From Byssovorax sp. (GTDB lineage: Bacteria > Myxococcota_A > Polyangia > Polyangiales > Polyangiaceae): a stretch of 64,000 nucleotides of DNA. The translations under genes were made by a program, and so were the position numbers. How positions within the stretch are numbered: position 1 is the stretch's first letter; the number at the start of each line of letters is the position of its first letter. Location: contig JANYGI010000160.1 in assembly GCA_025362495.1 (NCBI GenBank), positions 1 through 64,000 of the forward strand, written 5' to 3'. Shown one piece after another: positions 36,721 through 45,332 of this stretch. The notes under the pieces were generated by a model, which was not told the origin of the DNA, searched no databases, and saw only the letters and a list, made by a program, of their open reading frames with translations.

Positions 36721-37910
36721 GCGGCGCTCGTCGAGGCGCGGTGAGCGAGGACGCGCGGGCACTCGGGATCGGGCGCGAACGTGCCAGTGCGCCGCGAGAC
36801 GATCTGGCACCCTCCGCGGCAGACGGCGAAGAGAGGGCAGGTTACGCAGGGCGCGGCGGGGGCGGCGTGATAGGCGCGGATCGCCGTGAGATCCGGGCCT
36901 TCGTCCCACGCGGCGCCCACGTCGGCGGCCGAGCGGCGGAGGGCGACGGGGCGCTCTCCATCACCGGACGCGACGAGCGAGAAGAAGCTGCAGCCCGCGA
37001 GGGTACCGTCGACGCGCATCGCGCCGAGGTGGCGGGCGGCCTCGCAGCCGAAGACGCCGAGGGCTTCGAGGGTGGCCGGCGCGTCGCTCACGGCCGCGAG
37101 GAGCGAGGCCGAGAGCAGCGGCACCATCGCGCAGTCGATGCGCACGCGGAGCCGCTTTTTGCCGATGATCTCGGCGATCAAAGGCCAGAGCTGCGCCACC
37201 TGATCGGGGGTGAGCCGGAGCTCGTCGTAGGTGGCCGAGTCGGCGCGGCCGGCCGGCTTGTAGCGGAGGAGCTGGATCTCGCCGGCGCCGAGCGAGGCTA
37301 CATGATCGGCCGTAGCGAGCAGGCTCGGGAGCGAGCGCGACGTGAGGACCACGTTGACGCCGGTGGGGATCCCCGCGTCGCAAAGCAAGCCAATCGCCCG
37401 CTCGGCGTGGGCCTTTCCATCGAACCCGCGCACGGCCTCGTAGGCCTCGCCGACGCCGTCGTGGCTGACGTTGATCTGGGCGAAGCCGGTGAGCTCGTGG
37501 GCGCGATCACGGGTGAGGCCGATGCCGCTCGTCGTGAGCACGGGCACGAGGCCGAGCCGACGCGCGAAGGCTGCAATTTGCGGCAAATCGTGGCGCGTGA
37601 GGGGCTCGCCGCCGCCGAGCGCGACGGTGGAGACGCCGGCCGCGCGGGCCGCTTCGAGGCGCGCGAGGATCGACTCGATCGGGGGCTCGTACCCGTCGGG
37701 GCGCGCGTCGAGGTAGCAGCCTTCGCAGGGCGCGGGGCAGCGCGAGGTGACCGCGATGTGGAGCTCGAGCGGCCGTGTCGCGGGGCCGAGCGCGTGGCCG
37801 TGATCGACGCCGAGGCGCGCCGCGAGGGCGTCGTCGACGGCGACGAGCGTGGCGTCGTCGAGGCGAACCCACGCGCCGAAGGGCTCGGGGCGCGACCAGG
37901 GAGGCGACAT
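36717..37910 (-). CDS. Radical SAM / SPASM-domain protein
   Basis: 397 aa. The 4Fe-4S cluster that cleaves SAM is bound by Cys58, Cys62 and Cys65 in SRCPAPCEGCYLDA (CxxxCxxC); ALGGGEPLTRHDL is the SAM-binding GGE motif. The C-terminus has a SPASM-type set of auxiliary cluster cysteines: FGCEAARHLGAMRVDG with a further Cys, then PCVTCPLFAVCRGGCQ and PECPRV. Such enzymes usually modify peptides or proteins. No precursor peptide gene was found on either side. The ATG at 37910 gives a sensible N-terminus; the frame runs on to 38291 over the divergent gene. It heads an operon with three membrane proteins. Confidence 0.87.
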   Translation of the reverse strand: MSPPWSRPEPFGAWVRLDDATLVAVDDALAARLGVDHGHALGPATRPLELHIAVTSRCPAPCEGCYLDARPDGYEPPIESILARLEAARAAGVSTVALGGGEPLTRHDLPQIAAFARRLGLVPVLTTSGIGLTRDRAHELTGFAQINVSHDGVGEAYEAVRGFDGKAHAERAIGLLCDAGIPTGVNVVLTSRSLPSLLATADHVASLGAGEIQLLRYKPAGRADSATYDELRLTPDQVAQLWPLIAEIIGKKRLRVRIDCAMVPLLSASLLAAVSDAPATLEALGVFGCEAARHLGAMRVDGTLAGCSFFSLVASGDGERPVALRRSAADVGAAWDEGPDLTAIRAYHAAPAAPCVTCPLFAVCRGGCQIVSRRTGTFAPDPECPRVLAHRASTSAA

Positions 37911-38022
37911 GCGGCGCACCGTACCGCGACTCGCGCCGGGATGCTCGAAGGAGCGCGAGGCGTTGCGCCTCCCCATGCGAAGGCTTTGGGCGATCGGACG
38001 AGATGGACTAGGCTCCGCAGCC

Positions 38023-40497
38023 GTGATTGGCCGATTTCTACGCTGGTCGGCTCTCGCCGCGGGCCTCCTTGGATCCACGGGCTCCGGCTGCGCGCCGGCG
38101 CTGCCCCCTTCGGCCGCGCCGATCGCGCCGTATCCGCTGCCCGCGCTGCCGCCCGCTTCGCCGCCGCTCGCGGAGACGGTGGCGCCGCCGCCCGCGCCGC
38201 TCCCGCCCGCCGATCCCACGCTGTTCGAGCCGGCGCGGATCACGCTCGTGCTCGACGATCCGCGCCTCGCCGCGGTGAAGATCGAGGCCAATCGCGAGGC
38301 GTTTCCCCGCGCCGCTCAGGCCATGAGCGCCGCGATGACCGCGACGCCGCCGACGGCCGAGGAGCGCCCGGCGTGGCTCTATCAGCTCGGTCGCCTGCGC
38401 GCGCTCGGCGGAGATCCGGCGGGCGCGGCAAAGGCCTTTCAGGACTCGGCCGCGACGCCGTGGGCCCTCGCCGACTACGCCCACTTGCAGGCCGCGCAAT
38501 GGCTGGTCGGAGCAGGCCAGTTCGATCCGGCGCTGGTCGAGGCCAGGGCGATTGGCAAGGACGCTCCCGTGGGCGCCGCCGTCGATCTGGTGATGGCCGA
38601 CGCGCTCCTCGGCAAGAACGACATCGAGGGCGCCGCGGTGCGATTCCGCGCCTACCTCGCGCGCGACAAGCACCCTCCGCAGTGGTCGACGGTGGCGCTC
38701 CGGTTCGCGAACGCGCTGCTCCAGCGCCCGAGCGAGGCGCACTCGGAGGAGGCCTATCGGCTGGCGCGGCGGGTGATCGAGGAGTCCACCGGCGGGGCGG
38801 GGGCGGGCACCGGCAAGGATCTGGAGAAGCAAGCTCTCGACACGATCCCGCACAAGCACCGTGCCGCCCTGGAGCGGACGACGCCGGAGGACATGCTGGC
38901 GCGCGCGCGGGCCTTCGCGGGCTCGCAGCAGTACCGGGAAGCGGTGCTGGTGACCGACCGGATCGTGCGGACGCCGAAGGGGAAGAAGCCGAGCGAGTAC
39001 ACCTGTGATCTCTGGATGGTGCGCAGCGACTCGCTGACGAAGCTGAAGAAGAAGCCCGAGGCCGCCGACGCGTTCAAGAGCACCATCGAGAAGTGCGCCG
39101 GGCAGCCGCGGCGGGTCGAGGCGCTCTTCCTCGGGGCGCGGGCCTCGGCGTCCGCGGGCCGGCAAATCGAGTCGATCGCGCGCTTCGCCCTCGTCGAGAA
39201 GGAGTTCCCGAAGCATCGCCTGGCCGACGACGCGCGCCTCCGCGGGGCCCGGGCGGCGCTCGACGCCGGCGACGAGGCGAAGTTCAAGGCCATGCTCGGC
39301 ACCATCGCCGACGATTACCCCGAGGGCGATCTGGCGGGTGATGGCCTGTTCGAGCTGGCGCTGCTCGACGTGGGCAAGCACGACTGGCAGGCGGCGATAG
39401 CGCCGCTCGAGAAGGCGTCGAGCCGCGCCCCGCACGAGCGGGCGTACTTCGCGGCGGGGCGGCTGCCCTATTACCTGGCGCGCGCGCACCTCGAGACGGG
39501 GCAGGCCGATAAAGGCCTCTCCGAGCTCGCCGGGGTGATCCGCGATTACCCGCTCTCGTATTACATGGCGCTGGCGTACGCCCGCCTCGCCGAGCGAGAT
39601 CGCCCCGCCGCCGAGCGCGCCGTGGCCGACGCGATCGCGCGCGAGCCCGAGGGGACCTTCACCATCGCGCGCGGCGCCTGGGCCGATGATCCCGGCTTCC
39701 TGCGCGCGGTCGAGCTGATCCGCCAGGGCGATCCCAGGCTGGCGAAGGGCGAGCTCGACAAGCTCGGCGTCGGCGCCCGCACCGCCCCGCGCGAGCTGAC
39801 CTGGGCGTCGGCGTTCCTGCTCTCGCGCGCGGGCGCCGTCACGGCCTCTCACGGGTTCATGCGCTCGGGGATGAACAGCAACGCAGCCCCCGGGAACGAG
39901 CTCGTCGACTGGCTCGATCATTACCCGGTGGGGCGCTGGCGGGCGCCGTGGGAGGTGGCCTATCCGCGCCCGTTCCTCGCCCCGGTGACGGCGGAGACCA
40001 GGCGCTCCGGCCTGCCCGAGGCGTGGGCCTACGCGATCATGCGCGAAGAGTCGGCCTTCGATCCTCGCGTCGTCTCGCCGGCCAAGGCCTTTGGACTGAT
40101 GCAGCTCATCGTACCGACGGCGAAGAAGATGGCCGAGCCGCTCGGGCTCCCGTGGGACGAAGAGTCGTTGAAGCACCCCGAGGTGAACGTGGCCGTCGGG
40201 TGTCGTTATCTGACGATCCTGCGCGGGCAGTTCCCCGACAATCCGCTCCTGGCGATACCGGGCTACAACGCCGGCGGCGGCGCCCCGAAGAAGTGGATCG
40301 GTGAGCGCCCCGGCGACGACTTCGACCTGTGGGTGGAGCGGATCCCCTACGAGGAGACGCGGATGTACACCAAGCGGGTGATCACCAGCCTGACGGCCTA
40401 CGAGTTCCTCTATGCGCGGGATCGCCCGAGCGAGGCCCGCAATTCGCCGCTGGCGGCGAGCCCGACCGCCAAGCTTGCGGGCGCGGGCTCACCGTAG
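38023..40497 (+). CDS. Soluble lytic murein transglycosylase-like lipoprotein (Slt type)
   Basis: 824 aa envelope enzyme that cleaves peptidoglycan glycan strands. The signal ends GSTGSGC (lipobox), followed by a Pro/Ala linker, a long superhelical region of TPR-like helices (about 100-620), and a C-terminal SLT domain with the catalytic Glu676 in IMREESAFDPR, AFGLMQLIVPTAK and IPGYNAGGGAP. The start is a GTG at 38023, where the signal begins; an ATG at 37978 would put 15 charged residues before it. It is divergent from the radical SAM operon and convergent with the Ser-rich lipoprotein. Confidence 0.9.
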   Translation: MIGRFLRWSALAAGLLGSTGSGCAPALPPSAAPIAPYPLPALPPASPPLAETVAPPPAPLPPADPTLFEPARITLVLDDPRLAAVKIEANREAFPRAAQAMSAAMTATPPTAEERPAWLYQLGRLRALGGDPAGAAKAFQDSAATPWALADYAHLQAAQWLVGAGQFDPALVEARAIGKDAPVGAAVDLVMADALLGKNDIEGAAVRFRAYLARDKHPPQWSTVALRFANALLQRPSEAHSEEAYRLARRVIEESTGGAGAGTGKDLEKQALDTIPHKHRAALERTTPEDMLARARAFAGSQQYREAVLVTDRIVRTPKGKKPSEYTCDLWMVRSDSLTKLKKKPEAADAFKSTIEKCAGQPRRVEALFLGARASASAGRQIESIARFALVEKEFPKHRLADDARLRGARAALDAGDEAKFKAMLGTIADDYPEGDLAGDGLFELALLDVGKHDWQAAIAPLEKASSRAPHERAYFAAGRLPYYLARAHLETGQADKGLSELAGVIRDYPLSYYMALAYARLAERDRPAAERAVADAIAREPEGTFTIARGAWADDPGFLRAVELIRQGDPRLAKGELDKLGVGARTAPRELTWASAFLLSRAGAVTASHGFMRSGMNSNAAPGNELVDWLDHYPVGRWRAPWEVAYPRPFLAPVTAETRRSGLPEAWAYAIMREESAFDPRVVSPAKAFGLMQLIVPTAKKMAEPLGLPWDEESLKHPEVNVAVGCRYLTILRGQFPDNPLLAIPGYNAGGGAPKKWIGERPGDDFDLWVERIPYEETRMYTKRVITSLTAYEFLYARDRPSEARNSPLAASPTAKLAGAGSP

Positions 40498-40522
40498 AGC
40501 GCCAATCGAGCGGCGGTGATGG

Positions 40523-41854
40523 TCAGTTGATGATCACGCCGCTCGCGGCGAAGTTGCCGGCAAAGTAGAGGGCGTCCTTGCACTGGGCGCTCGCCGGCTG
40601 GTTGGTCGCCGTGCACCAGTCGCCCTGGAAGTTGATCTTGCCATTGGTGCGCTTGCACCGGCTGATCGGGGTGGCGCCGTCGCCGTACGCCGCCGCGTCG
40701 CCGGAGAGCACGACGCAGAGAGTCTGGCCGATCGGCGCGATCGGGATGAGGTCGGCCTGATCGAGGTTGATGAGGCCCACGACCTGGGCGTCAGGGAAGA
40801 AGGCGGGGTGTTGCGCGTCGGCGAGGCACCCGGACGCCGGATCGAGCCCGGCGGCGTTGAACGTTCCAATGCAGTCGTGATTGCCAGAGACGGTGAGGTT
40901 GACGAAGCGCGCTTGCTGGAGCGGGAACAGGATCACCTGGGTCGCCTGGAGGTTGAGGTAAACGGGCAGGTTGAGGCTCCCCGCGGACGAATTGGTGCTG
41001 CACGCCGCGTCGATCGGGGCCGTCAGCGTCACCGGGCTGACGTGGAGCATTCCGCTGATGATCGGATAATTCTGGTCCACGAAGCTGTAGCCGAGCGCGG
41101 GGTTGGCCGCCGGCTTGGCGCCGCCGGTCTTGACGGTGCCAGCGACCGTGTCGAAGTCGAGCAGCCACGAGAAGGTGCCACCTCCGTTGAGGTTACACGC
41201 TGCCTGTGCAGGAGTGACGCCGTTGACGAGGACGCTCTTCACAAGGCCCTTGGTGAGCGCCGGAGGAGCCGTGAACGTGAGGTCGGCCATCCGCAGGCCG
41301 AAGTGGCCGGCGCCCGCGTTGTCGTGGACCGGGAGGCACTGGGCGATCTGGGTGTTGCACGTGGGATCGGAGGGGGTGCAGGCCGCCGCCGGGAGCCCGA
41401 CGTTGCCGCCCGAGCAGGTGCCGCCTCCGCCGGTGGACGAGGAGGACGTCGTCGATGAAGACGACGAGGACGTCGACGATGAAGACGACGAAGTTGACGA
41501 TGAAGACGAAGTTGACGATGAAGACGATGAGGACGCCGTTGACGACGAAGATGCCGTTGACGATGCCGACGAGGTGCCGCCGGTGCCGCCGGTGCCGCCG
41601 GTGCCGCCGGTGCCAGAGCCGGAGCTCGTTCCGCCGCTGGTGACCGTGCTGGTGACCGCGCCGGTGCTGGACACGGTCGTCGTGTGGTCGCCGCCGGCGC
41701 CGCCGGCGCCGCTGGTGGAAGCCGAGGTGTCGCCGGTGGACACCGACGATGTGGAGCCGCCGCCGCCGGTCGATGGCGAGGACGAGCAGCCCGCGAGGGC
41801 GAGCGTCGGAAGGCTGAGCGTGACGAGGAGAGCGAAGGAAGATGAGGTGTGCAT
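40523..41854 (-). CDS. Secreted lipoprotein with long Ser-rich low-complexity region
   Basis: 443 aa. Signal with lipobox ALAGC (Cys23), then about 120 residues of Thr/Gly and Ser runs, then a folded domain of about 300 residues beginning CSGGNVGLPAAACTPSDPTC. The domain has several Cys pairs and beta-type sequence with no name I recognise. The Ser region is encoded by imperfect GAC/GAA/GAT repeats, and a Gly-Gly-Thr run by 9-base repeats. Similar linkers anchor many myxobacterial surface lipoproteins. Confidence 0.8.
   Translation of the reverse strand: MHTSSSFALLVTLSLPTLALAGCSSSPSTGGGGSTSSVSTGDTSASTSGAGGAGGDHTTTVSSTGAVTSTVTSGGTSSGSGTGGTGGTGGTGGTSSASSTASSSSTASSSSSSSTSSSSSTSSSSSSTSSSSSSTTSSSSTGGGGTCSGGNVGLPAAACTPSDPTCNTQIAQCLPVHDNAGAGHFGLRMADLTFTAPPALTKGLVKSVLVNGVTPAQAACNLNGGGTFSWLLDFDTVAGTVKTGGAKPAANPALGYSFVDQNYPIISGMLHVSPVTLTAPIDAACSTNSSAGSLNLPVYLNLQATQVILFPLQQARFVNLTVSGNHDCIGTFNAAGLDPASGCLADAQHPAFFPDAQVVGLINLDQADLIPIAPIGQTLCVVLSGDAAAYGDGATPISRCKRTNGKINFQGDWCTATNQPASAQCKDALYFAGNFAASGVIIN
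41434..41614. repeat. Simple-sequence repeats in the lipoprotein linker
   Basis: 41434-41571 is a run of imperfect trinucleotide repeats (GAC, GAA, GAT, GTT on the plus strand) that encodes Ser/Thr/Ala on the minus strand. 41573-41614 holds about four and a half copies of GGTGCCGCC, encoding repeated Gly-Gly-Thr. All units are multiples of three, so slippage would keep the frame. Confidence 0.85.
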
Positions 41855-41911
41855 CCCCGGAGCATATACGTGCTCCGGGGACGACGTCCGCCTAAGTTGA
41901 GCTGGTCGTGC

Positions 41912-43021
41912 TCAGTTGCAGACGTGCGGCGTGACGGTCGTGTTGCACGAGTTGCTGACGCAGTCGCTGTTCACGAGGCACTTGAGCCCGATGATGCACG
42001 GGTTACAGGCCTGGCCGCCGCAGTTCTTGTCGGTCTCCGTGCCGTCTTGAACGGTGTTGCTGCAGGTGGTGGCAGGGATGCAGCCGGTGAGCGCGCACTC
42101 GTTGCTCGCGCAGTCCGCGTCGCCGGTGCAGCCCTTGCCGACTGCGCAGTTGGCCGCGCAGGTGCCGCCGCAATCGATGTCCGTCTCGGTGCCGTCCTTC
42201 GAGCCGTCGAAGCACGTCGCGGTCGGGCACGCAGCGCAGGTGCCGCCGCAGTCGACGCCCGTCTCGGCGCCGTTCTGCACGCCGTCGGTGCAGGAGGCGG
42301 CCTGGCAGGCGTTCGTCGTGCAGACCTTGCTCGCGCAGTCGGCGCCCGCGTTGCACTCGATGCATTTGCCCGCCGCGGCGCCGCCGGGCGTGCCGCAAAG
42401 GTGCTTGGGCGCGGGGCCCTCTGCGGTGCAGTCGGTGCCCGCGGGATGGGGGTTGTGGACCGGCGCGCCGTTGACGCAGCTGTCGTCGGTGCAGGCTTCG
42501 CCGTCGCTCATGTGATCGGCGTTGTCGTTGATCGAGGTGAGGTTGCCAGCGCCGTCGCAAACATTCTGTTTGCAGTCGCCGGCGACCTGCGTGCCGGCCG
42601 GGGTGCCGCTGGCCACGTTCGTCGTCGAGCAGAGGCCGCCGGCGCAGACCGCGACGGCACAGGGGCCAGCCGCGGGGCAGTCGGTGAGTGGATTGACGCA
42701 CATCGCGCCACCGCTGCTGCTGCTCGCTGTCGTGCTGCCTGCCGTGGTGCTGGCGCTGCTGCTGCTCGCCGTCGCGCCGCCCGAGCCGCCGGCGCCGCCC
42801 GCGCCCGTCGTGGCGCTGGTGGAGCCCGCGGCCGCGCCGCCGGTGCCCGCCGTCGCCATGTCACCCGACGTGCTGGAGGCCGCCACGCCGCCCGCGCCGC
42901 CGGTTCCCGAGGTGCCGCCGATGGTGCTTCGATCGATGGTGGAGATGAGCTCGCAAGCCGCCGTGGTGGTGACGAGAGCGAGCAGGCACGGGACGAGGAG
43001 ATGTCGGAAGGTTCGGTTCAT
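41912..43021 (-). CDS. Cys-rich secreted lipoprotein
   Basis: 369 aa. Lipobox TTAAC near residue 23, a Gly/Ala/Ser linker to about residue 105, then a Cys-rich region with metazoan-like repeats: three copies of a GxETDxDCGG element (NGAETGVDCGGTCAACP, DGTETDIDCGGTCAANC, DGTETDKNCGGQACNPC) and CxxDxDCxSxxC modules (CTGDADCASNEC, CLVNSDCVSNSC). Disulfides are expected. It shares the element types with the lipoproteins at 54966 and 59061 but is shorter. Function unknown; surface adhesion is a guess. Confidence 0.8.
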   Translation of the reverse strand: MNRTFRHLLVPCLLALVTTTAACELISTIDRSTIGGTSGTGGAGGVAASSTSGDMATAGTGGAAAGSTSATTGAGGAGGSGGATASSSSASTTAGSTTASSSSGGAMCVNPLTDCPAAGPCAVAVCAGGLCSTTNVASGTPAGTQVAGDCKQNVCDGAGNLTSINDNADHMSDGEACTDDSCVNGAPVHNPHPAGTDCTAEGPAPKHLCGTPGGAAAGKCIECNAGADCASKVCTTNACQAASCTDGVQNGAETGVDCGGTCAACPTATCFDGSKDGTETDIDCGGTCAANCAVGKGCTGDADCASNECALTGCIPATTCSNTVQDGTETDKNCGGQACNPCIIGLKCLVNSDCVSNSCNTTVTPHVCN

Positions 43022-43249
43022 GGCGCCCTCGGGGGTAAGCGGGTACGCGCGCGAGACTAGCGGAAAACCAGGCGGAGGGGCACAAAACGCGCAGATCGAT
43101 CGGCGCGATCGCGCGCCGCGGCCCTCGTCGAATCCATCTCTGCTGAAGAAATGAAGCGAGGCTCCCGGCGGAAAGCTGCTCGGGGCCAGGTCGGAGTCTG
43201 GCGGCGCCGAGGAGTCGACGCGTGCTCGCGTGCGGGCTTTGCGCGGCGG

Positions 43250-44950
43250 TCATCGTGCTCTGATTGCCAATCTCCGTCGGCGCGCGGCCATGGCCAGCGC
43301 CGAAAGGACGAGCGCCCCGGCGCCGTTGCCCGCCGAGCCGGGCGCGGCCGCGCACCCCGAGGCCTGGCCCGGACCGCTCGCGCCGCCGCCGGAGCCGGTC
43401 TCGCCGGAGCTCGCGCTGCCGCCGCCGACACCGCCGCTCGATCCAGCGCCGCCCGCGCCGGCGCCGCCGGTGCCCATGGCGGGAGGCTGGAGCGAGACGT
43501 CGAGGATATACACCTTCGGATCCGACGGGCTCGAGAGCACGAACGGCGCCGCGGGGAGATCGGGGCCTTCGGGGTTCTGGTACACCTGCGCTGCCGGCAT
43601 GATGGCGATGGCGCCGGGCCCGTCGAAGCGCCAGGCGGCGAGCGACGCGGGATCGATCACGTGACGTCGAACCCCGGTATCGATCACCCACACTTCGGGG
43701 GTGCCGTCGTCGGCCTGAACGACGACGGGCGCGTCGGGCTCACTCGGGCCGTCGGGGAAGCTCGCGACGAGGGCGTCGGGCTCGTGGGCGAGATCGCGGA
43801 ACCAGTCGAGGCGCCAGGCATCGAACACAGCAGGAGAGGGGATCCATCGCTTGACGCCGTGGAGCGCGTCGACGGGCGGCGCGGGCGGCGCGCACTGGAA
43901 CGTCTTCGGGCCGCCGCTGAGAGCGGGGTTGTTGCCACCCATGCTGTCGATCGCAAAGGGGTTGACGGTGTGCGGCTGGCCGTCGAGGAGCGAGCGCGGA
44001 GGAGCGGCGCTGTAGCCGTGGTTGCAGGAGCCGATGGCCGCGCAGAGGTCGTCGCGGTGCTGGTCGGCGTGAATGGCAAAGGCCTTGGCGGCGGGATCGC
44101 CGGGGTTGCCGTCGAAGTAGAGGTGCACGTCGATGGGCTGATCGGGGGTGTCCTGATCCTGGGCCCAGCCCGCGATGGAGGTGCAGTCGGCCGAGTCGAG
44201 GTAGCCAATCGGCGCCTTGTTGGGCGGCGAGGCCAGCGCGTTGAGCTGGTCGATGGTGCCGTTGAAGATGTCGACGTCGACCGCGCCCGCGATGCCCGGG
44301 TAGGACCCGTTGTCGTTGTGCTGCCACATCGTCCATCCGCCCCAGGGGTCGGGCGTGCTCGGACAGGGCGAGACGTAGGCGGCGAGCCAGAGCGGATTGC
44401 CGGCGAAGTCGCCGCTCTGCACGTTGTCGTTCCAGAAGTATTTCCCGGTGTAGATCAGCGGGACGCGCCCCGTGGCGGCCTGGACTTTATCCATCCACGT
44501 GTGGATGTGGGCGGTGATCGTGGCCGGCGACTGCCCGCCCGTGGCCTCGACGTCGAGCGTGGGCGGGAGATCGCCTTGCCCGAGCGGACCCATCTTGTTG
44601 ATGAGGATGTCGGCGAGCTCGGCCGGATCGTCGCCCGGCTCGAAGAACTGATAGGCTCCGCGGATGAGGCCCGCGGCCTTCATGCCCGCCCAGTTCTGAT
44701 CGAACTTGGTGTCGAGGTAGGTGCCGTCGCTGACGCGCGCTATCGCGAAGACGATCCCCGCGGCCTTGACCTGGTTCCAGTCGATGTTGCCCTGGTAGAC
44801 CGAGACGTCGATGCCGGGGAGCGTGGTTGGCCCGGGGCAGACCACGACGGCCTCGGCGGCCTCGCCGAGAGGCTCGCCGGGGCGCGCGGCGTCGCAGGCC
44901 GCGAGGGAGAGTGGGAGGGCGAGGAGGGGAAGGAGGGCGAGGGCGCGCAT
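43250..44950 (-). CDS. GH25 lysozyme-like lipoprotein with MYXO-CTERM-like tail
   Basis: 566 aa. The N-terminal signal has the lipobox LSLAAC (Cys19). A glycoside hydrolase family 25 domain (muramidase) spans about 45-240: GIDVSVYQGNIDW with Asp48, and TLDVEATGGQSP with Asp133 and Glu135, the expected acidic residues, then LWLAAYVSPCP and WTMWQHNDNGSYPG. A region of about 280 residues of unknown role follows. The C-terminus is a Gly/Ser linker, a Cys (QASGCAAAPG), a hydrophobic helix and an Arg cluster (AARRRRLAIRAR), like a MYXO-CTERM sorting signal. Having both anchors is unusual. Confidence 0.85.
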   Translation of the reverse strand: MRALALLPLLALPLSLAACDAARPGEPLGEAAEAVVVCPGPTTLPGIDVSVYQGNIDWNQVKAAGIVFAIARVSDGTYLDTKFDQNWAGMKAAGLIRGAYQFFEPGDDPAELADILINKMGPLGQGDLPPTLDVEATGGQSPATITAHIHTWMDKVQAATGRVPLIYTGKYFWNDNVQSGDFAGNPLWLAAYVSPCPSTPDPWGGWTMWQHNDNGSYPGIAGAVDVDIFNGTIDQLNALASPPNKAPIGYLDSADCTSIAGWAQDQDTPDQPIDVHLYFDGNPGDPAAKAFAIHADQHRDDLCAAIGSCNHGYSAAPPRSLLDGQPHTVNPFAIDSMGGNNPALSGGPKTFQCAPPAPPVDALHGVKRWIPSPAVFDAWRLDWFRDLAHEPDALVASFPDGPSEPDAPVVVQADDGTPEVWVIDTGVRRHVIDPASLAAWRFDGPGAIAIMPAAQVYQNPEGPDLPAAPFVLSSPSDPKVYILDVSLQPPAMGTGGAGAGGAGSSGGVGGGSASSGETGSGGGASGPGQASGCAAAPGSAGNGAGALVLSALAMAARRRRLAIRAR

Positions 44951-45332
44951 CGGGATGCGCGGGGACTGCGAGGAACGGGCCAGCGCGGCGGGAGGCCTGG
45001 ATCAGCAGAGATTCAGCGGGGCGCCGCGGGGGGTGGGTGGATCATGGATCCATCGGGTGGGCCGCGGCGACGAGGGCGATGGCCCTCGTGCGCTTCGAGG
45101 CCGCGCGCCGATCGGTATCGATGCGAAGGCGGGGTGAGATTCGTTCAGGCAGGAGGACGGCGGAAAGAAGCTGGGAGCGGAGGCCTTTGCGGAGCATGCG
45201 GCGTCGAGGCTACGCGCATCCGGTCCGCAAGGGGAATCCTTCAACCCGATTGGGGATTCAAGAGATCGAGCGCAAATTCATGTTCTGCTCGGACGAGCAA
45301 GACGGCCAATGCCGTATCCCGACCGGACGAGC
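44951..45332. other. 382-base intergenic region without recognisable gene
   Basis: This lies between the GH25 gene and the T6SS-type island, both on the minus strand. I found no ORF with a ribosome binding site and no strong hairpin. It probably contains the promoter of the GH25 gene (toward 44951) and the 3' end of the island transcript. Confidence 0.5.

Noticed and set aside
41434-41571. Acidic Asp/Glu-rich plus-strand protein
   Set aside because: The Asp/Glu run (41103-41900 frame) is the complement of the Ser-rich linker of the minus-strand lipoprotein, which has a signal peptide and folded domain.
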